NCBI RefSeq assembly: GCF_003711205.1
Contig: NZ_CP031013.1
Coordinates: 4,196,501 to 4,260,500 of the forward strand
Reading direction: 5' to 3'
Length of the DNA stretch: 64,000 nucleotides
Origin: Polaromonas sp. SP1
GTDB taxonomy: Bacteria; Pseudomonadota; Gammaproteobacteria; Burkholderiales; Burkholderiaceae_C
A model generated the notes under the pieces. It made no database searches. It worked only from the letters and a program-made list of their open reading frames with translations, and had not been told where the DNA came from. Position numbers and translations under genes: made by a program. Below are positions 1 to 8,329 of the stretch, one piece after another. The number at the start of each line of letters is the position of its first letter. Position 1 is the first letter of the stretch.

Positions 1-1151
1 CCGGTCTTGAAGTAGCCGTCTGCGGTGAACTCTTCTTTGGTCTTCTCGGGCATGCGCCAGTAGCCCTTGAAGATGTTCGGGCCCTTGACCTGGATGCCGC
101 CGATCTCGCCGGCCGGCAGCGACTGCCCGCCATCGTCCTGCACACGCAGGCTGACACCCGGCAGCGCAAAGCCGACGGTGCCGCCGCGCCGCTCGGCGCC
201 TTCATACGGGTTGGAGGTGAGCATGACGGTTTCCGACATGCCGTAGCGCTCCAGGATAGTGTGGCCGGTGCGCGCTTTCCATTCGTTGAAGGTCTCGATC
301 AGCAGGGGCGCAGACCCGGCCACAAAGAGGCGCATGTTGCGGCAGGCCTCGCGCGTGAGGCCCGCCTCGGCCAGCAGGCGCACATACAGCGTGGGCACGC
401 CCATGAAGACCGTGGCTTCCGGCAGTTTTTTCACGACGAGCTTGGGGTCAAACTTGGCCAGCCAGATCATCTTGCTGCCGTTGATCAGCGCGCCGTGAAT
501 GGCCACAAAAAGGCCGTGCACGTGAAAGATCGGCAAGGCATGGATCAGCACGTCGCCTTGCTTCCAGCCCCAGGCGTCTTTCAGCACCAGCGCATTGCTC
601 AGCATGTTGCCGTGCGTCAGCATGGCGCCCTTGCTGCGGCCGGTGGTGCCGCTGGTGTAGAGGATGGCGGCGAGGTCGTCCGCCTTGCGCGCCACCGCCT
701 CGTGCTTGTCGCTGCAATGCGCGGCGCGGTCCAGCAAAGAGCCGGTGCGGTCGTCGTCCAGCGTGAAAACGTTTTGTGTGCCGGCCTTGAAGGCGATCTT
801 GCTCACCCAGCCGAAGTTTTTGCTGCTGCACACCATCACCGAAGGCTCGGCGTTGCCGATGAAGTATTCGATCTCGGCGCTTTGGTAGGCGGTGTTGAGC
901 GGCAAAAAGACGTAGCCCGCGCGCAAGGTCGCCAGGTAAAGCATCATCGCTTCAACGGACTTTTCAACCTGCACGGCCACCCTGGCGCCTTCAGGCAGGC
1001 CCAGCGAGGCCAGCAGGTTGGCCATCATCGCGGTGCCGCGTTCCAGGTCGCGCCAGGAGTAATTCAGGCCGGTGTCGGTTTCGACGGCGACCTCGTCGAG
1101 CGAGGCGGGAAAGGCGGCTCGCAGCGCCGCAAACAGGTTGTGGTTTTTCAT
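1..1151 (-). CDS. matB: Malonyl-CoA synthetase (AMP-forming), C-terminus cut by window edge
   Basis: The gene starts at ATG 1151 and reads leftward off the window, so only about 383 N-terminal residues are visible. It is an ANL-superfamily acyl-CoA ligase. The AMP-binding P-loop reads YTSGTTGRSKG, followed by an HGLFVAIHGAL stretch and the YGMSET adenylate motif. In this family MatB converts malonate, ATP and CoA to malonyl-CoA in the cytoplasm. It lies 3 nt downstream of the crotonase gene and is the last visible gene of a five-gene operon that also contains malonyl-CoA decarboxylase, which supports malonate as substrate. A methylmalonate or other short-chain acid specificity cannot be excluded from sequence alone. 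Confidence 0.88.
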   Translation of the reverse strand, partial: MKNHNLFAALRAAFPASLDEVAVETDTGLNYSWRDLERGTAMMANLLASLGLPEGARVAVQVEKSVEAMMLYLATLRAGYVFLPLNTAYQSAEIEYFIGNAEPSVMVCSSKNFGWVSKIAFKAGTQNVFTLDDDRTGSLLDRAAHCSDKHEAVARKADDLAAILYTSGTTGRSKGAMLTHGNMLSNALVLKDAWGWKQGDVLIHALPIFHVHGLFVAIHGALINGSKMIWLAKFDPKLVVKKLPEATVFMGVPTLYVRLLAEAGLTREACRNMRLFVAGSAPLLIETFNEWKARTGHTILERYGMSETVMLTSNPYEGAERRGGTVGFALPGVSLRVQDDGGQSLPAGEIGGIQVKGPNIFKGYWRMPEKTKEEFTADGYFKT

Positions 1152-1154
1152 GGG

Positions 1155-1985
1155 TCAGGCTGTCGATGGTGATGGGAGGCCGGCGGCCGGGTTGTCAAAC
1201 CGGGGCTGGCGTTTTTCAGTAAAGGCTGTCACGCCTTCCCGGTGCTCGGGCGACGCGGCGTAGCGGTAGGCGTCTGTCAGTGTGCTTGCTATCAAATCAG
1301 TAGCTGCATGCCCAATAGGGTCCTGGGCTAGAGCCCGAAATGCCTGTTTATTCAGGCGTGCGGCGCCCGGCGCCAGCGTGGCGCAGCGGTCTACATAGGC
1401 CATCGCGGCAGCGGCGGCTTCAGCCGCCGGTACTGCCTGGTTGAGGAAGCCTCGCTGCTTCATCTCGGCCGCGCCGAGCACGGCGGCCGACAGCAGCATC
1501 TCCCGCGCGGTCAGCTCGCCCGCAGCGCGCATCACCAGCGCGGCCTCGCGCGGCGCCATCGGAAAACCCAGCTTTGCGATGGGCGCGCCAAACTTCGCCG
1601 TGTCGGCCGCGACGCGAATGTCGCAGCAGCTGGCAATCTCCATTCCGGCGCCCATGCAATTGCCTTCGACCTGCGCGACGAGGGGCACATCGCAGTCCAG
1701 CATGGCCTTGAGGCCGCCCCAGACATCGCCCTCGTGAAACTCACGCAGGGCGCTTTCTTCAAACCGGAAGCCGGCGTACTCGGAAATATCGCCGCCCGCA
1801 CAGAAGTGCCCGCCCTCACCCCGCACCAGCACGCAGCGCAAGGCCGCGTTGTGCTGGATGCTTCCAAACACCGCACGCAGCTCGCGCCACATGGCGCGGG
1901 ACATGGCGTTGAGCTTGCCGGGATGGGACAAGGTGACGAAGGCAACAGGCCCTTTCACCTCGAGTAAGACGGCTCCGGTCATCAA
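1155..1985 (-). CDS. Enoyl-CoA hydratase/isomerase (crotonase) family protein
   Basis: This 276-residue protein is of normal length for the crotonase family. Oxyanion-hole segments are visible as GEGGHFCAGGDISEYAG and GNCMGAGMEIASCCDIRVAA. The gene starts 4 nt after the Bug gene stop and ends 3 nt before matB, so it belongs to the malonate operon, where its CoA-thioester substrate is not obvious. Residues of about 216-233 (FRALAQDPIGHAATDLIA) are encoded by a copy of the dispersed palindromic repeat, so this stretch in the C-terminal third may be a recent in-frame insertion. Family assignment is firm; the exact reaction is unknown. Confidence 0.85.
   Translation of the reverse strand: MMTGAVLLEVKGPVAFVTLSHPGKLNAMSRAMWRELRAVFGSIQHNAALRCVLVRGEGGHFCAGGDISEYAGFRFEESALREFHEGDVWGGLKAMLDCDVPLVAQVEGNCMGAGMEIASCCDIRVAADTAKFGAPIAKLGFPMAPREAALVMRAAGELTAREMLLSAAVLGAAEMKQRGFLNQAVPAAEAAAAAMAYVDRCATLAPGAARLNKQAFRALAQDPIGHAATDLIASTLTDAYRYAASPEHREGVTAFTEKRQPRFDNPAAGLPSPSTA
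1288..1340 (+). repeat. Dispersed palindromic repeat, copy 1 (inside crotonase gene)
   Basis: The left part is the 17-nt imperfect palindrome GCTATCAAATCAGTAGC and the right part is the hairpin GGGCTAGAGCCC at 1325-1336. It has the same architecture as ten other copies in this window. It lies in frame within the crotonase coding sequence, on the opposite strand. Confidence 0.75.
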
Positions 1986-1989
1986 GCGG

Positions 1990-2988
1990 TCATTCGAGTT
2001 TGGCGCCCGAGGCCTTCACCACGGCCGACCAGCGTTTGACTTCATTGCTGACAAAGGTGCCGAACTGCTGCGGCGTGAGGTTGCCGAAGTCGGCGCCGTT
2101 GTTGGCCCAGATGGCCTTGAGCTCATCCGAGGCAGAAGCCTTGCGCAGGTCTTCCACGATGCGCGCCTGCACGTCGGCCGGTGTGCCCTTGGGCGCCCAT
2201 ACGCCGTACCAGGTGGTCACGGTGTAATCGGGCAGGCCGAGCTCGGCGGCGCACGGCACGTCGGGGAAGGCGGGGTTGCGTTTGGCGCCGGCCACCATCA
2301 GCGCCTTGATGCGGCCACCCTTGATGTGGGCGGCAGATGAACCCAGGCCGTCAAACATCATGTCGACGTTGCCGGAGATCAGATCCTGCAGGGCCGGGCC
2401 CGCACCGCGATAAGGAATGTGCGTGATGAAGGTCTTGGTCTGCTGCTTGAACAACTCGCCGGCCAGGTGGTGCGATGTGCCGGCGCCGGCCGAGCCGTAG
2501 TTGTATTTGCCCGGCGCCTTGCGCACGGCCTCGATGAAGGCCTTGAAGTCGGCAAAGGGCATGGCGCGCGGGTTGACCACCAGCACCTGCGGCACGTTGG
2601 CCATCAGCGCCATGGGCAAAAAGTCTTTCTCGATGTCGTAGTCCAGCTTGGGGTACATCGACGGCGCAATGGTGTGGTGCACCGCGCCCATGAAGAGCGT
2701 GTAGCCGTCGGGCTGCGCCTTGGCGGCGATGCTGGCGCCCAGCGTGCCGCCGGCGCCGCCGCGGTTGTCGATGATGAGCTGCTTGCCCGTGAGCTTGGCG
2801 AACTGGGCCGACAAAGGCCGCGCAAACGCGTCGGTGCCGCCACCGGCCGGGAAGGGCACGATCATCGTCACCGGCTTGGTGGGCCAGGCCGACTGGGCGT
2901 AGCTGCCGAACGAAATCGTCGCTGCACCGGCCGCCGCGGCGCGCAAGACATCGCGCCGGGAACCGCGGGCTTCAAAATTGAATGTCAT
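1990..2988 (-). CDS. Bug/TctC-family periplasmic solute-binding protein
   Basis: This is a 332-residue Bug-type protein of the tripartite tricarboxylate transporter receptor family. The N-terminus has a twin-arginine-like signal (SRRDVLRAAAAGAATISFG) followed by AQSAWPTKPVTMIVPFPAGGGTDAFAR, the usual first strand and ligand loop of Bug proteins. It is predicted to bind a carboxylate in the periplasm. It sits between malonyl-CoA decarboxylase (112 nt upstream) and the crotonase gene (4 nt downstream), so malonate is the inferred ligand. No TctA or TctB membrane subunit is encoded in this operon. It could borrow the membrane proteins of another locus or act as a sensor. Confidence 0.9.
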   Translation of the reverse strand: MTFNFEARGSRRDVLRAAAAGAATISFGSYAQSAWPTKPVTMIVPFPAGGGTDAFARPLSAQFAKLTGKQLIIDNRGGAGGTLGASIAAKAQPDGYTLFMGAVHHTIAPSMYPKLDYDIEKDFLPMALMANVPQVLVVNPRAMPFADFKAFIEAVRKAPGKYNYGSAGAGTSHHLAGELFKQQTKTFITHIPYRGAGPALQDLISGNVDMMFDGLGSSAAHIKGGRIKALMVAGAKRNPAFPDVPCAAELGLPDYTVTTWYGVWAPKGTPADVQARIVEDLRKASASDELKAIWANNGADFGNLTPQQFGTFVSNEVKRWSAVVKASGAKLE

Positions 2989-3100
2989 CTTTGTCTCCTG
3001 TCGTTGTTGAACTCAAAAAATAAACCACGTCAAAAAAAAGCGCCCGTGGGTCACAGCCAATGCAAATCTGCTGAAGCCCAGGGCAATCCTAAGTACACAT

Positions 3101-4582
3101 TCAAATGTACAAATCTTCGATGTCGCCTGATACGGGGATTTCCCCCTGTGCGAGACGCGCGCGATGCCGGTCCAGGCGCTTCAGGTCGTAAAGGTAATTC
3201 ACCATCAGGCCGTAGGACTGCTTCAGGCCCTTGGGCGTGGGGTCGCCGGCCCAGTTGATGCGCTCGATGCGTGCGCCGTTGCCCAGGTGGAATCGCGCGA
3301 CCGGGTCCAGCGGCTTGCCCTCCTCCATCGCCCGGCCCAGATAGTGCGCCGCAAACTGCAGCAGCGTTTTGCGCACCGGGGATTTGTCGCCCAGCGACAG
3401 CGGGTCTTCAATCGCGGAGAGAAAGTGCCCGGCAGCGGGCGGCTCAAAGCCGACGGCCCGGCCCAGCGCCGTGAGGTCTTTTTCGCCCAGCTTTTGCAGC
3501 ATCGCGCCGGCATTCTTGCCCAGCCAGCTGCGAAAGCCGGGGATCGGCGAGAGCGTGGCAAAGGTCTTGAGCTTGGGAAATTCTTCCTTGAGCGTTTCAA
3601 CAACGCGCTTGATCAGCGAGTCGCCAAAACTCACGCCGCGCAGGCCGGATTGCGTGTTGCTGATGGAATAAAAAATCGCCGTGGTGGCGCGGCTCAGGTC
3701 CGACGGCGCGGCCAGTTCGTCAAGCAGCGGCATGATGTCGCCGGCGATCTGCTCGACCATGGCGACTTCCACAAAGATCAGCGGCACCTCAGGAAGGCGC
3801 GGGTGAAAGAAACCGTAGCAGCGCCGGTCGCTGTCGAGGCGGTTCTTCACATCGGCCCAGCCCTTGATGTCGTGCACGGCTTCGTACTTGATGAGTTTTT
3901 CAATCAGCGAGGCCGGTGAGTCCCAGGTGATGCGGCGCAGGTCGAGGAAGCCGACGTCGAACCAGGTGGAGAACATGTATTCCATCTCGACGTCGAGCGC
4001 CAGCAGGCGCTTGTCGGCCTTCAGGCTGGGCTGCATGTCGGCGCGCATGTCGACCAGGAACTGGATGCCGCCCGGGTAGACGCTGAAGCGCTGCAGCAAA
4101 CGCCGGCGCGGCGACACCGTGGCGCGGCGGTAGCGCACTTCGGCCACGGCTTCTTCAGGCGTGCCGACCGCCGCGGCAAACTGCGCCTGCGCGGCCTTGA
4201 CCTTTTGCGGGTTGGCGACGAACTGCTCGCTCATCAGCATCCACAAGTCGCGGCGGCGCGCAGGCGTGGCGCCCTCATACCAGGCCGCAATCTCCATGGC
4301 GCGGCGCCCGCCTTCGACCTCGCTCACGCGCGGGTCGATGATGGCCTGCAACTCCTGCAAGGTGCGGCGCAATACGCGCGGCGACAGCGCTTCGTCTTTC
4401 TGGCTCAGCGTGGCCTGCAGCCTTTCATGCGTGCTGCGCACCGGCAGCCCGGCGCCCGTTGCTATCTTTTTTGTAGCTGCCTGCGCAGGCTCCGTATTGG
4501 CTGCAGCCGTTTTTTCTGATGAAATTTTCTCGCCGGCCGTGAATCGCGAGACATTGCGGCTGAGCCATTCGGCGGCGCTCAT
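3101..4582 (-). CDS. matA: Malonyl-CoA decarboxylase
   Basis: This 493-residue protein matches the malonyl-CoA decarboxylase family (malonyl-CoA to acetyl-CoA and CO2). Conserved stretches include IFYSISNTQSGLRGVSFG and, near the C-terminus, RFHLGNGARIERINW with the family's catalytic-region histidine. Its start ATG overlaps the end of the GntR gene by 4 nt, so translation is probably coupled. With MatB it makes a two-step route from malonate to acetyl-CoA. Residues of about 23-41 lie in a low-complexity Ala/Thr/Lys stretch encoded by a dispersed-repeat copy, upstream of the helical N-terminal domain. Family identity is strong. Confidence 0.92.
   Translation of the reverse strand: MSAAEWLSRNVSRFTAGEKISSEKTAAANTEPAQAATKKIATGAGLPVRSTHERLQATLSQKDEALSPRVLRRTLQELQAIIDPRVSEVEGGRRAMEIAAWYEGATPARRRDLWMLMSEQFVANPQKVKAAQAQFAAAVGTPEEAVAEVRYRRATVSPRRRLLQRFSVYPGGIQFLVDMRADMQPSLKADKRLLALDVEMEYMFSTWFDVGFLDLRRITWDSPASLIEKLIKYEAVHDIKGWADVKNRLDSDRRCYGFFHPRLPEVPLIFVEVAMVEQIAGDIMPLLDELAAPSDLSRATTAIFYSISNTQSGLRGVSFGDSLIKRVVETLKEEFPKLKTFATLSPIPGFRSWLGKNAGAMLQKLGEKDLTALGRAVGFEPPAAGHFLSAIEDPLSLGDKSPVRKTLLQFAAHYLGRAMEEGKPLDPVARFHLGNGARIERINWAGDPTPKGLKQSYGLMVNYLYDLKRLDRHRARLAQGEIPVSGDIEDLYI
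4461..4516 (+). repeat. Dispersed palindromic repeat, copy 2 (inside malonyl-CoA decarboxylase gene)
   Basis: The left arm is GCTATCTTTTTTGTAGC at 4461-4477 and the degraded right hairpin is TTGGCTGCAGCCG. It lies in frame within the 5' part of the decarboxylase gene, where it encodes an Ala-rich linker-like stretch. Confidence 0.6.
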
Positions 4583-5247
4583 GAGGCCACCCGCGTGCGT
4601 TGGTTGCGGGCCAGGTCGCGCAGCGCCTCGCGCTGGCGCGTGAGGTGGGTGCGCATGGCGGCTTCGGCGCCTTCGCTGTCGCGGCTTTTCAGGGCGGCAA
4701 ACACCGTCATGTGTTCCGACAGGCTTTGCGCCAGTCGGCCCGGCGCGTGCAGCTGCTGCAGCCGCGCCAGCTTCAGGATCTTGCGCAGGTCGGCGATGGC
4801 CTGCGCCAGCCAGCGGTTGTCGGCCAGCATGATGATGGCCTCGTGGATGGCGAAGTTGGTGGCGTAGTAGTCGTTGATGCGGCCGGCGCTGGCGTGGCTG
4901 TTCAGGCGCTCATGCAGGTTGGTCAGCGCCACCAGGTCGGCGTCGGTGGCGTTGCGGGCGGCCTCATAGGCGCAGCGCCCTTCCAGCAGCGCAATCACCG
5001 GGAAGATGTCGTCCAGGTCTTTCTCCGTCACCTCGTTGACAAAGCAGCCGCGCCGCGGCTCGTGGCGCAGCAGCCCCTCGGACGTCAGCACCTTCAGGGC
5101 CTCGCGCAGCGGCGTGCGGGAGATTTCCAGCCGTTCGCACAAGGCCACTTCGTCCAGGAAGCTGCCGGGCGCCAGCTGGCCCGCGAAGATCTGCTCGCGC
5201 AGGGTGTCGGCGACTTCCTGGTGCAACGAACTCTGGACAAGACGCAT
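4579..5247 (-). CDS. GntR-family (FadR/FCD type) transcriptional regulator of the malonate operon
   Basis: This is a 222-residue regulator with an N-terminal winged helix (VADTLREQIFAGQLAPGSFLDE, then LEISRTPLREALKVL) and a helical FCD ligand-binding domain (ALLEGRCAYEAARNATDADL, NFAIHEAIIMLADNRWLAQ). It is the first gene of the minus-strand malonate operon and overlaps the decarboxylase start by 4 nt. By position it is the counterpart of rhizobial MatR, which responds to malonate, but the ligand is inference. A near-perfect AT-rich inverted repeat at 5460-5477, about 210 nt upstream, is a candidate operator. Confidence 0.9.
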   Translation of the reverse strand: MRLVQSSLHQEVADTLREQIFAGQLAPGSFLDEVALCERLEISRTPLREALKVLTSEGLLRHEPRRGCFVNEVTEKDLDDIFPVIALLEGRCAYEAARNATDADLVALTNLHERLNSHASAGRINDYYATNFAIHEAIIMLADNRWLAQAIADLRKILKLARLQQLHAPGRLAQSLSEHMTVFAALKSRDSEGAEAAMRTHLTRQREALRDLARNQRTRVAS

Positions 5248-5314
5248 GGCACGACCTTTTGATGGACACGAGCCGCTGAAGCGGCGGCTGATTGCTAAAC
5301 CCCAATGACCGAAA

Positions 5315-5416
5315 AGCGGGACCCGGCAGCCGGAAACCCAATCGCTGGAAACCCCATCACTGAAAGCCCATGGCTGGCAACCCCATTACCGGGAAACCCG
5401 ATAGCCAATTGCCAAT
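5315..5416. repeat. Degenerate tandem repeat of about 15 bp upstream of the GntR gene
   Basis: Successive units resemble CTGGAAACCCCATCA: CCGGAAACCCAATCG, CTGGAAACCCCATCA, CTGAAAGCCCATGG, CTGGCAACCCCATTA, CCGGGAAACCCGATA. They end in AATTGCCAATTGC. About five to six imperfect units lie in the leader region of the malonate operon. Read on the minus strand they give a GFPAIGFPAAG-like peptide, but no credible gene contains it. Confidence 0.65.
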
Positions 5417-5459
5417 TGCAGTGCAGGTGTTTGCGGCTTGATCCGACCCATAATTTCAA

Positions 5460-5477
5460 ATAATTACGTGTAATTAT
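5460..5477. promoter_or_regulatory. Candidate GntR operator: inverted repeat ATAATTAC-GT-GTAATTAT
   Basis: Two perfect 8-nt arms are separated by GT in an otherwise GC-rich region, upstream of the malonate operon. FCD-type GntR proteins commonly bind such short AT-rich palindromes near their own promoter. Binding by this regulator is inference. Confidence 0.45.
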
Positions 5478-5501
5478 GAGAACACCGAACCATTCAATCA
5501 A

Positions 5502-5673
5502 GAGGCCTGTGCCTGAAAACGACAGGGATAAACCCGTAGCGGGGACCGCGGGCCGCGCCTGCCCGAGGCCGGCCTCCGCAGTTCGGCTGGCTCAGGGCAC
5601 TTGTCACGGCGCCTGAGCCATCCACTGATCAGGCCCTGTGCAACCCGGGAACTGGCTGCAGGAAACCCCAAAC
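5502..5673. other. Non-coding gap between the malonate operon leader and the lgt 3' end
   Basis: No credible gene is seen. The stretch has an inverted repeat, GGCTCAGG at 5589-5596 and CCTGAGCC at 5612-5619 with a 15-nt loop. There is no T-run, so I do not call it a terminator. The dispersed repeat at 5674-5725 follows. Confidence 0.4.
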
Positions 5674-5725
5674 GCTATCAAATAGATAGCGAAATACCAA
5701 GGTACCGTATGGGCTAGGCGCGTTT
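5674..5725 (+). repeat. Dispersed palindromic repeat, copy 3 (at the lgt 3' end)
   Basis: It contains the 17-nt palindrome GCTATCAAATAGATAGC with a perfect inverted repeat around a central A, then ATGGGCTAGGCGCG as a degraded second hairpin. It overlaps the last codons of lgt, so it may also affect transcript ends. Confidence 0.7.
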
Positions 5726-6520
5726 TGAAGCCCAAACCCAGAGCCAGGCGCCGCCCGCGATCATCGGGATGCACAGCCACTGCCCCATGCTCATGCCCAG
5801 GGCGAGGATGCCGAGGAACTCGTCCGGCTCGCGGAAGAACTCGGCAATAAAGCGGAACACGCCATAACCCAGCAGGAAGGCGCCCGAAACCTGGCCCGTC
5901 TTGCGCGGCTTGCGTGCATACAGCCACAGCAACACAAACAGCAGCAGCCCTTCCATCAGGAACTGGTAAACCTGCGAGGGATGGCGCGGCTGCATGGAGC
6001 CGCTGTGCGGGAACACCATGCCCCAGGGCAGAGCCGGGTCGCTGAAGCGCCCCCAGAGCTCGCCGTTGATAAAGTTGCCGACACGCCCCGCCGCGAGCCC
6101 CGTCGGCACGCAAGGCGCCACAAAATCCATCACCTGCAGCCAGGGCCGCTGGCGGGAGCGCGCAAACCACCACTGCGACACCAGCACGCCCAGCATGCCG
6201 CCATGAAAACTCATGCCGCCTTGCCAGACAAAAAAGATCTCCAGCGGGTGCGTAAGGTAGTAGCCGGGTTTGTAAAAAAGGCAGTAGCCGAGCCGGCCAC
6301 CGATCACCACGCCCATGACCCCCAGGAAGAGGATGTCTTCAATGTCCTTGCGCGACCAGGCGCCCGGGCCGGTGATGGACGCAAAGGGCTCATGGCGAAG
6401 GCGCCGTGTTGCCAGGAAGAAAAAGAGGCCGAAAGCCGCCAGATAAGTCAGGCCGTACCAGTGGATGCCGACAGGGCCGAGCTGAAGTGCGACCGGATTG
6501 ATTTGGGGATGGATAAGCAT
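5714..6520 (-). CDS. lgt: Prolipoprotein diacylglyceryl transferase
   Basis: Lgt moves diacylglycerol from phosphatidylglycerol to the lipobox cysteine of prolipoproteins in the inner membrane. The start at 6520 ([15 protein letters not shown]) gives 268 residues, normal for the family; an upstream ATG at 6577 would add an unconserved leader. Several hydrophobic segments are visible, along with the HGGMLGVL motif containing the key histidine and the signature [14 protein letters not shown]. The two tct/malonate operons aside, its lipoprotein clients here would include the RND adaptors and the outer-membrane channel with LAGC or LAAC lipoboxes. It is monocistronic in this window. Confidence 0.95.
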   Translation of the reverse strand: MLIHPQINPVALQLGPVGIHWYGLTYLAAFGLFFFLATRRLRHEPFASITGPGAWSRKDIEDILFLGVMGVVIGGRLGYCLFYKPGYYLTHPLEIFFVWQGGMSFHGGMLGVLVSQWWFARSRQRPWLQVMDFVAPCVPTGLAAGRVGNFINGELWGRFSDPALPWGMVFPHSGSMQPRHPSQVYQFLMEGLLLFVLLWLYARKPRKTGQVSGAFLLGYGVFRFIAEFFREPDEFLGILALGMSMGQWLCIPMIAGGAWLWVWASKRA

Positions 6521-6631
6521 GGCGGGTATTTTGCACGCAGCCCCTGAGGCTGGCCGTAGGAAGGGGCTTACGCACACAGCGTCACACCTCGTCCGGGCTT
6601 GCTGATGGTGCGGCCCGTTACGGTTGCGGTC

Positions 6632-6686
6632 GCTATCAATTTAATAGCAACTTACTAAGATGGGTATTGGGCTGGAGCCCGATTTG
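6632..6686 (+). repeat. Dispersed palindromic repeat, copy 4 (intergenic)
   Basis: This is one of the best preserved copies. It has the palindrome GCTATCAATTTAATAGC at 6632-6648 and then TATTGGGCTGGAGCCCGATTT with a GGGCT-GG-AGCCC hairpin. It lies between the divergent lgt and DUF4124-type genes. Confidence 0.8.
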
Positions 6687-6807
6687 ATTCATAAAATTAC
6701 CTGCTTCTGGCAGGTCGCCGCTTATCGGCTAACGCAGCGCCCGCCCAGCCTGATGCCGCCCGGGCCGCGCTGGATTAGACTGCGGCCAACGCCCACCCGG
6801 AGCCACC

Positions 6808-7410
6808 ATGCGCCACGCTTTCCGCCCCGTCCTTTTCACCGGCCTGCTGGGCCTCCTCTTCCTGCAACAGGCTGCGGCGCAGGTCTACCAATGCGTGGAT
6901 GCGGGCGGCAAAAAAGTGTTTTCACAACTGCCTTGTGCATCCCAGGCCGGCAAGGAAGAAAAGCTCATCATGCGGGCACCCGCCGCTGCGGCGCCGGCAG
7001 CGCCCGCGGCTCCGGCCGATGGCACACCGTTCAAAGGCCAGCAGGGCGCGCTCTACGGCAACAGCGGCGCCGCGCCTGCGCCGAAAGACTGGGCTGCCGA
7101 GAACGCGGCAGCCAACGCACGGGCTGCCGCTGCCGAGGCATCCGCCGGCGGCTCGCGCCAGACCGTGCCTTCCGGCTTGGGCGGCCTGCGAAAGTCAACG
7201 CCCGCATCGCCCGTTGCCAGCGACAAGCAGATCATTGCCAATTGCGAAGCCAACCGCGGCGCGCGCTGCAACAGCCCGGGCGAAATCGCGCAGCGCCGCA
7301 TGGAGCAGCGCGAGCTCTCGCCGGCTGAAAGGCAGCAACAGCAAAGCGCTGTGGCGGCCCGCCGGCAACGTGAGCAGGAAGAAGCCTTTAACCGGATGAT
7401 TCGCCGATAA
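6808..7410 (+). CDS. Secreted DUF4124-type protein
   Basis: This 200-residue protein has a cleavable signal peptide (MRHAFRPVLFTGLLGLLFLQQAAAQ) followed directly by VYQCVDAGGKKVFSQLPC, which resembles the short DUF4124 module of many proteobacterial envelope proteins. The rest is Ala/Pro-rich and then Gln/Arg-rich (ERQQQQSAVAARRQREQEEAF), probably disordered or coiled. Its 3' end overlaps the convergent LysR gene by 23 nt. The function of DUF4124 proteins is not established, so none is claimed. Confidence 0.75.
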   Translation: MRHAFRPVLFTGLLGLLFLQQAAAQVYQCVDAGGKKVFSQLPCASQAGKEEKLIMRAPAAAAPAAPAAPADGTPFKGQQGALYGNSGAAPAPKDWAAENAAANARAAAAEASAGGSRQTVPSGLGGLRKSTPASPVASDKQIIANCEANRGARCNSPGEIAQRRMEQRELSPAERQQQQSAVAARRQREQEEAFNRMIRR

Positions 7411-8329
7411 ACGCCAGAAAGCGGGCCAGCGCCGGATTGGCGCTCGCGCCGGGCCAGACCAGGCTGGTTTCGCAGCCGGGCACCGCCGCCGCCTTGCTGC
7501 CAGGCACGCTGCGATACACCACGCCAGGCCGCTGAAACTGCCGCACGCTTTCGGGCACCCAGGCGACACCCAGCCCGGCCGACACCAGGTTCACGATGGT
7601 CTGCATCTGGATGGCCTCCTGCGCCACACGCGGCAGCGTGCCCGCCGCGTGGTACATCGCAAAAATCGCGTCGTAAAGCGAAGGCAGGATGCGCCGCGGG
7701 AAGATCACAAGTTGCTGCTCCAGCAAATCCTTCAGAGACAGCACTGTCTGGCTGGCGAGTTCACTTTGCTCGGGGACCGCGACCAGGAGCGGCTCCTGGC
7801 TGATGCGCCGGGATGCGAGGCCCGGCGGCGCGAAGCCTGGTGAATGCAGCATGAAGCCCGCATCGATCTCGCCGCGCTCAAATGCCTGCAGTTGCACATC
7901 ACCCGTTGCCTCGATCAGCTCAAGCTGCACCTTGGGGTATTGCTCGCGAAAGGCGCGCACCCAGCGCGGCAACAAGTCAAAACCCACTGTGGAGACAAAG
8001 GCCAGCCGCAGGCGCCCGGCCTCGCCGTCGGCGCTGGCGCGCGCGTAAGCCGGCAAAGCCTGGGCGCGCGCGAGCAGGTCGCGCGCCTCGGGCACCAGGG
8101 CAGCGCCCGCGGCCGTGAGCTGCACGCTGCGCTTGGTGCGGTCAAACAGCCGCAGTTCCAGCAACAGCTCCAGTTGCGCAATGGCCTGGGTCAGGGGCGG
8201 TTGGGTCATGTTCAGGCGCTGGGCGGCGCGGCCGAAATGGAGCTCTTCGGCCACGGCCAGAAACTGGCGCCACAAACGAAGCTCGATCAAGGGGGTCTTG
8301 CGGGAATTTAGCGCATCACTCATATCCAT
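7388..8329 (-). CDS. LysR-family transcriptional regulator divergent from ilvD
   Basis: This is a 313-residue LysR protein. The N-terminal winged HTH reads LWRQFLAVAEELHFGRAAQRLNMTQPPLTQAIAQLE, followed by a linker helix and a periplasmic-binding-like effector domain. The gene is transcribed away from ilvD with 120 nt between the starts, the usual LysR arrangement in which the regulator controls its divergent neighbour and itself. The sequence is close to regulators that often sit by catabolic genes (BenM/CatM-like N-terminus), so ilvD control is inference. Confidence 0.9.
   Translation of the reverse strand: MDMSDALNSRKTPLIELRLWRQFLAVAEELHFGRAAQRLNMTQPPLTQAIAQLELLLELRLFDRTKRSVQLTAAGAALVPEARDLLARAQALPAYARASADGEAGRLRLAFVSTVGFDLLPRWVRAFREQYPKVQLELIEATGDVQLQAFERGEIDAGFMLHSPGFAPPGLASRRISQEPLLVAVPEQSELASQTVLSLKDLLEQQLVIFPRRILPSLYDAIFAMYHAAGTLPRVAQEAIQMQTIVNLVSAGLGVAWVPESVRQFQRPGVVYRSVPGSKAAAVPGCETSLVWPGASANPALARFLAFIGESSG

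Noticed and set aside
3093..3110. Inverted repeat GTACA-N8-TGTAC at the end of matA
   Set aside because: Only 5-nt arms, overlapping the stop codon region. It is too weak to call an operator or terminator.
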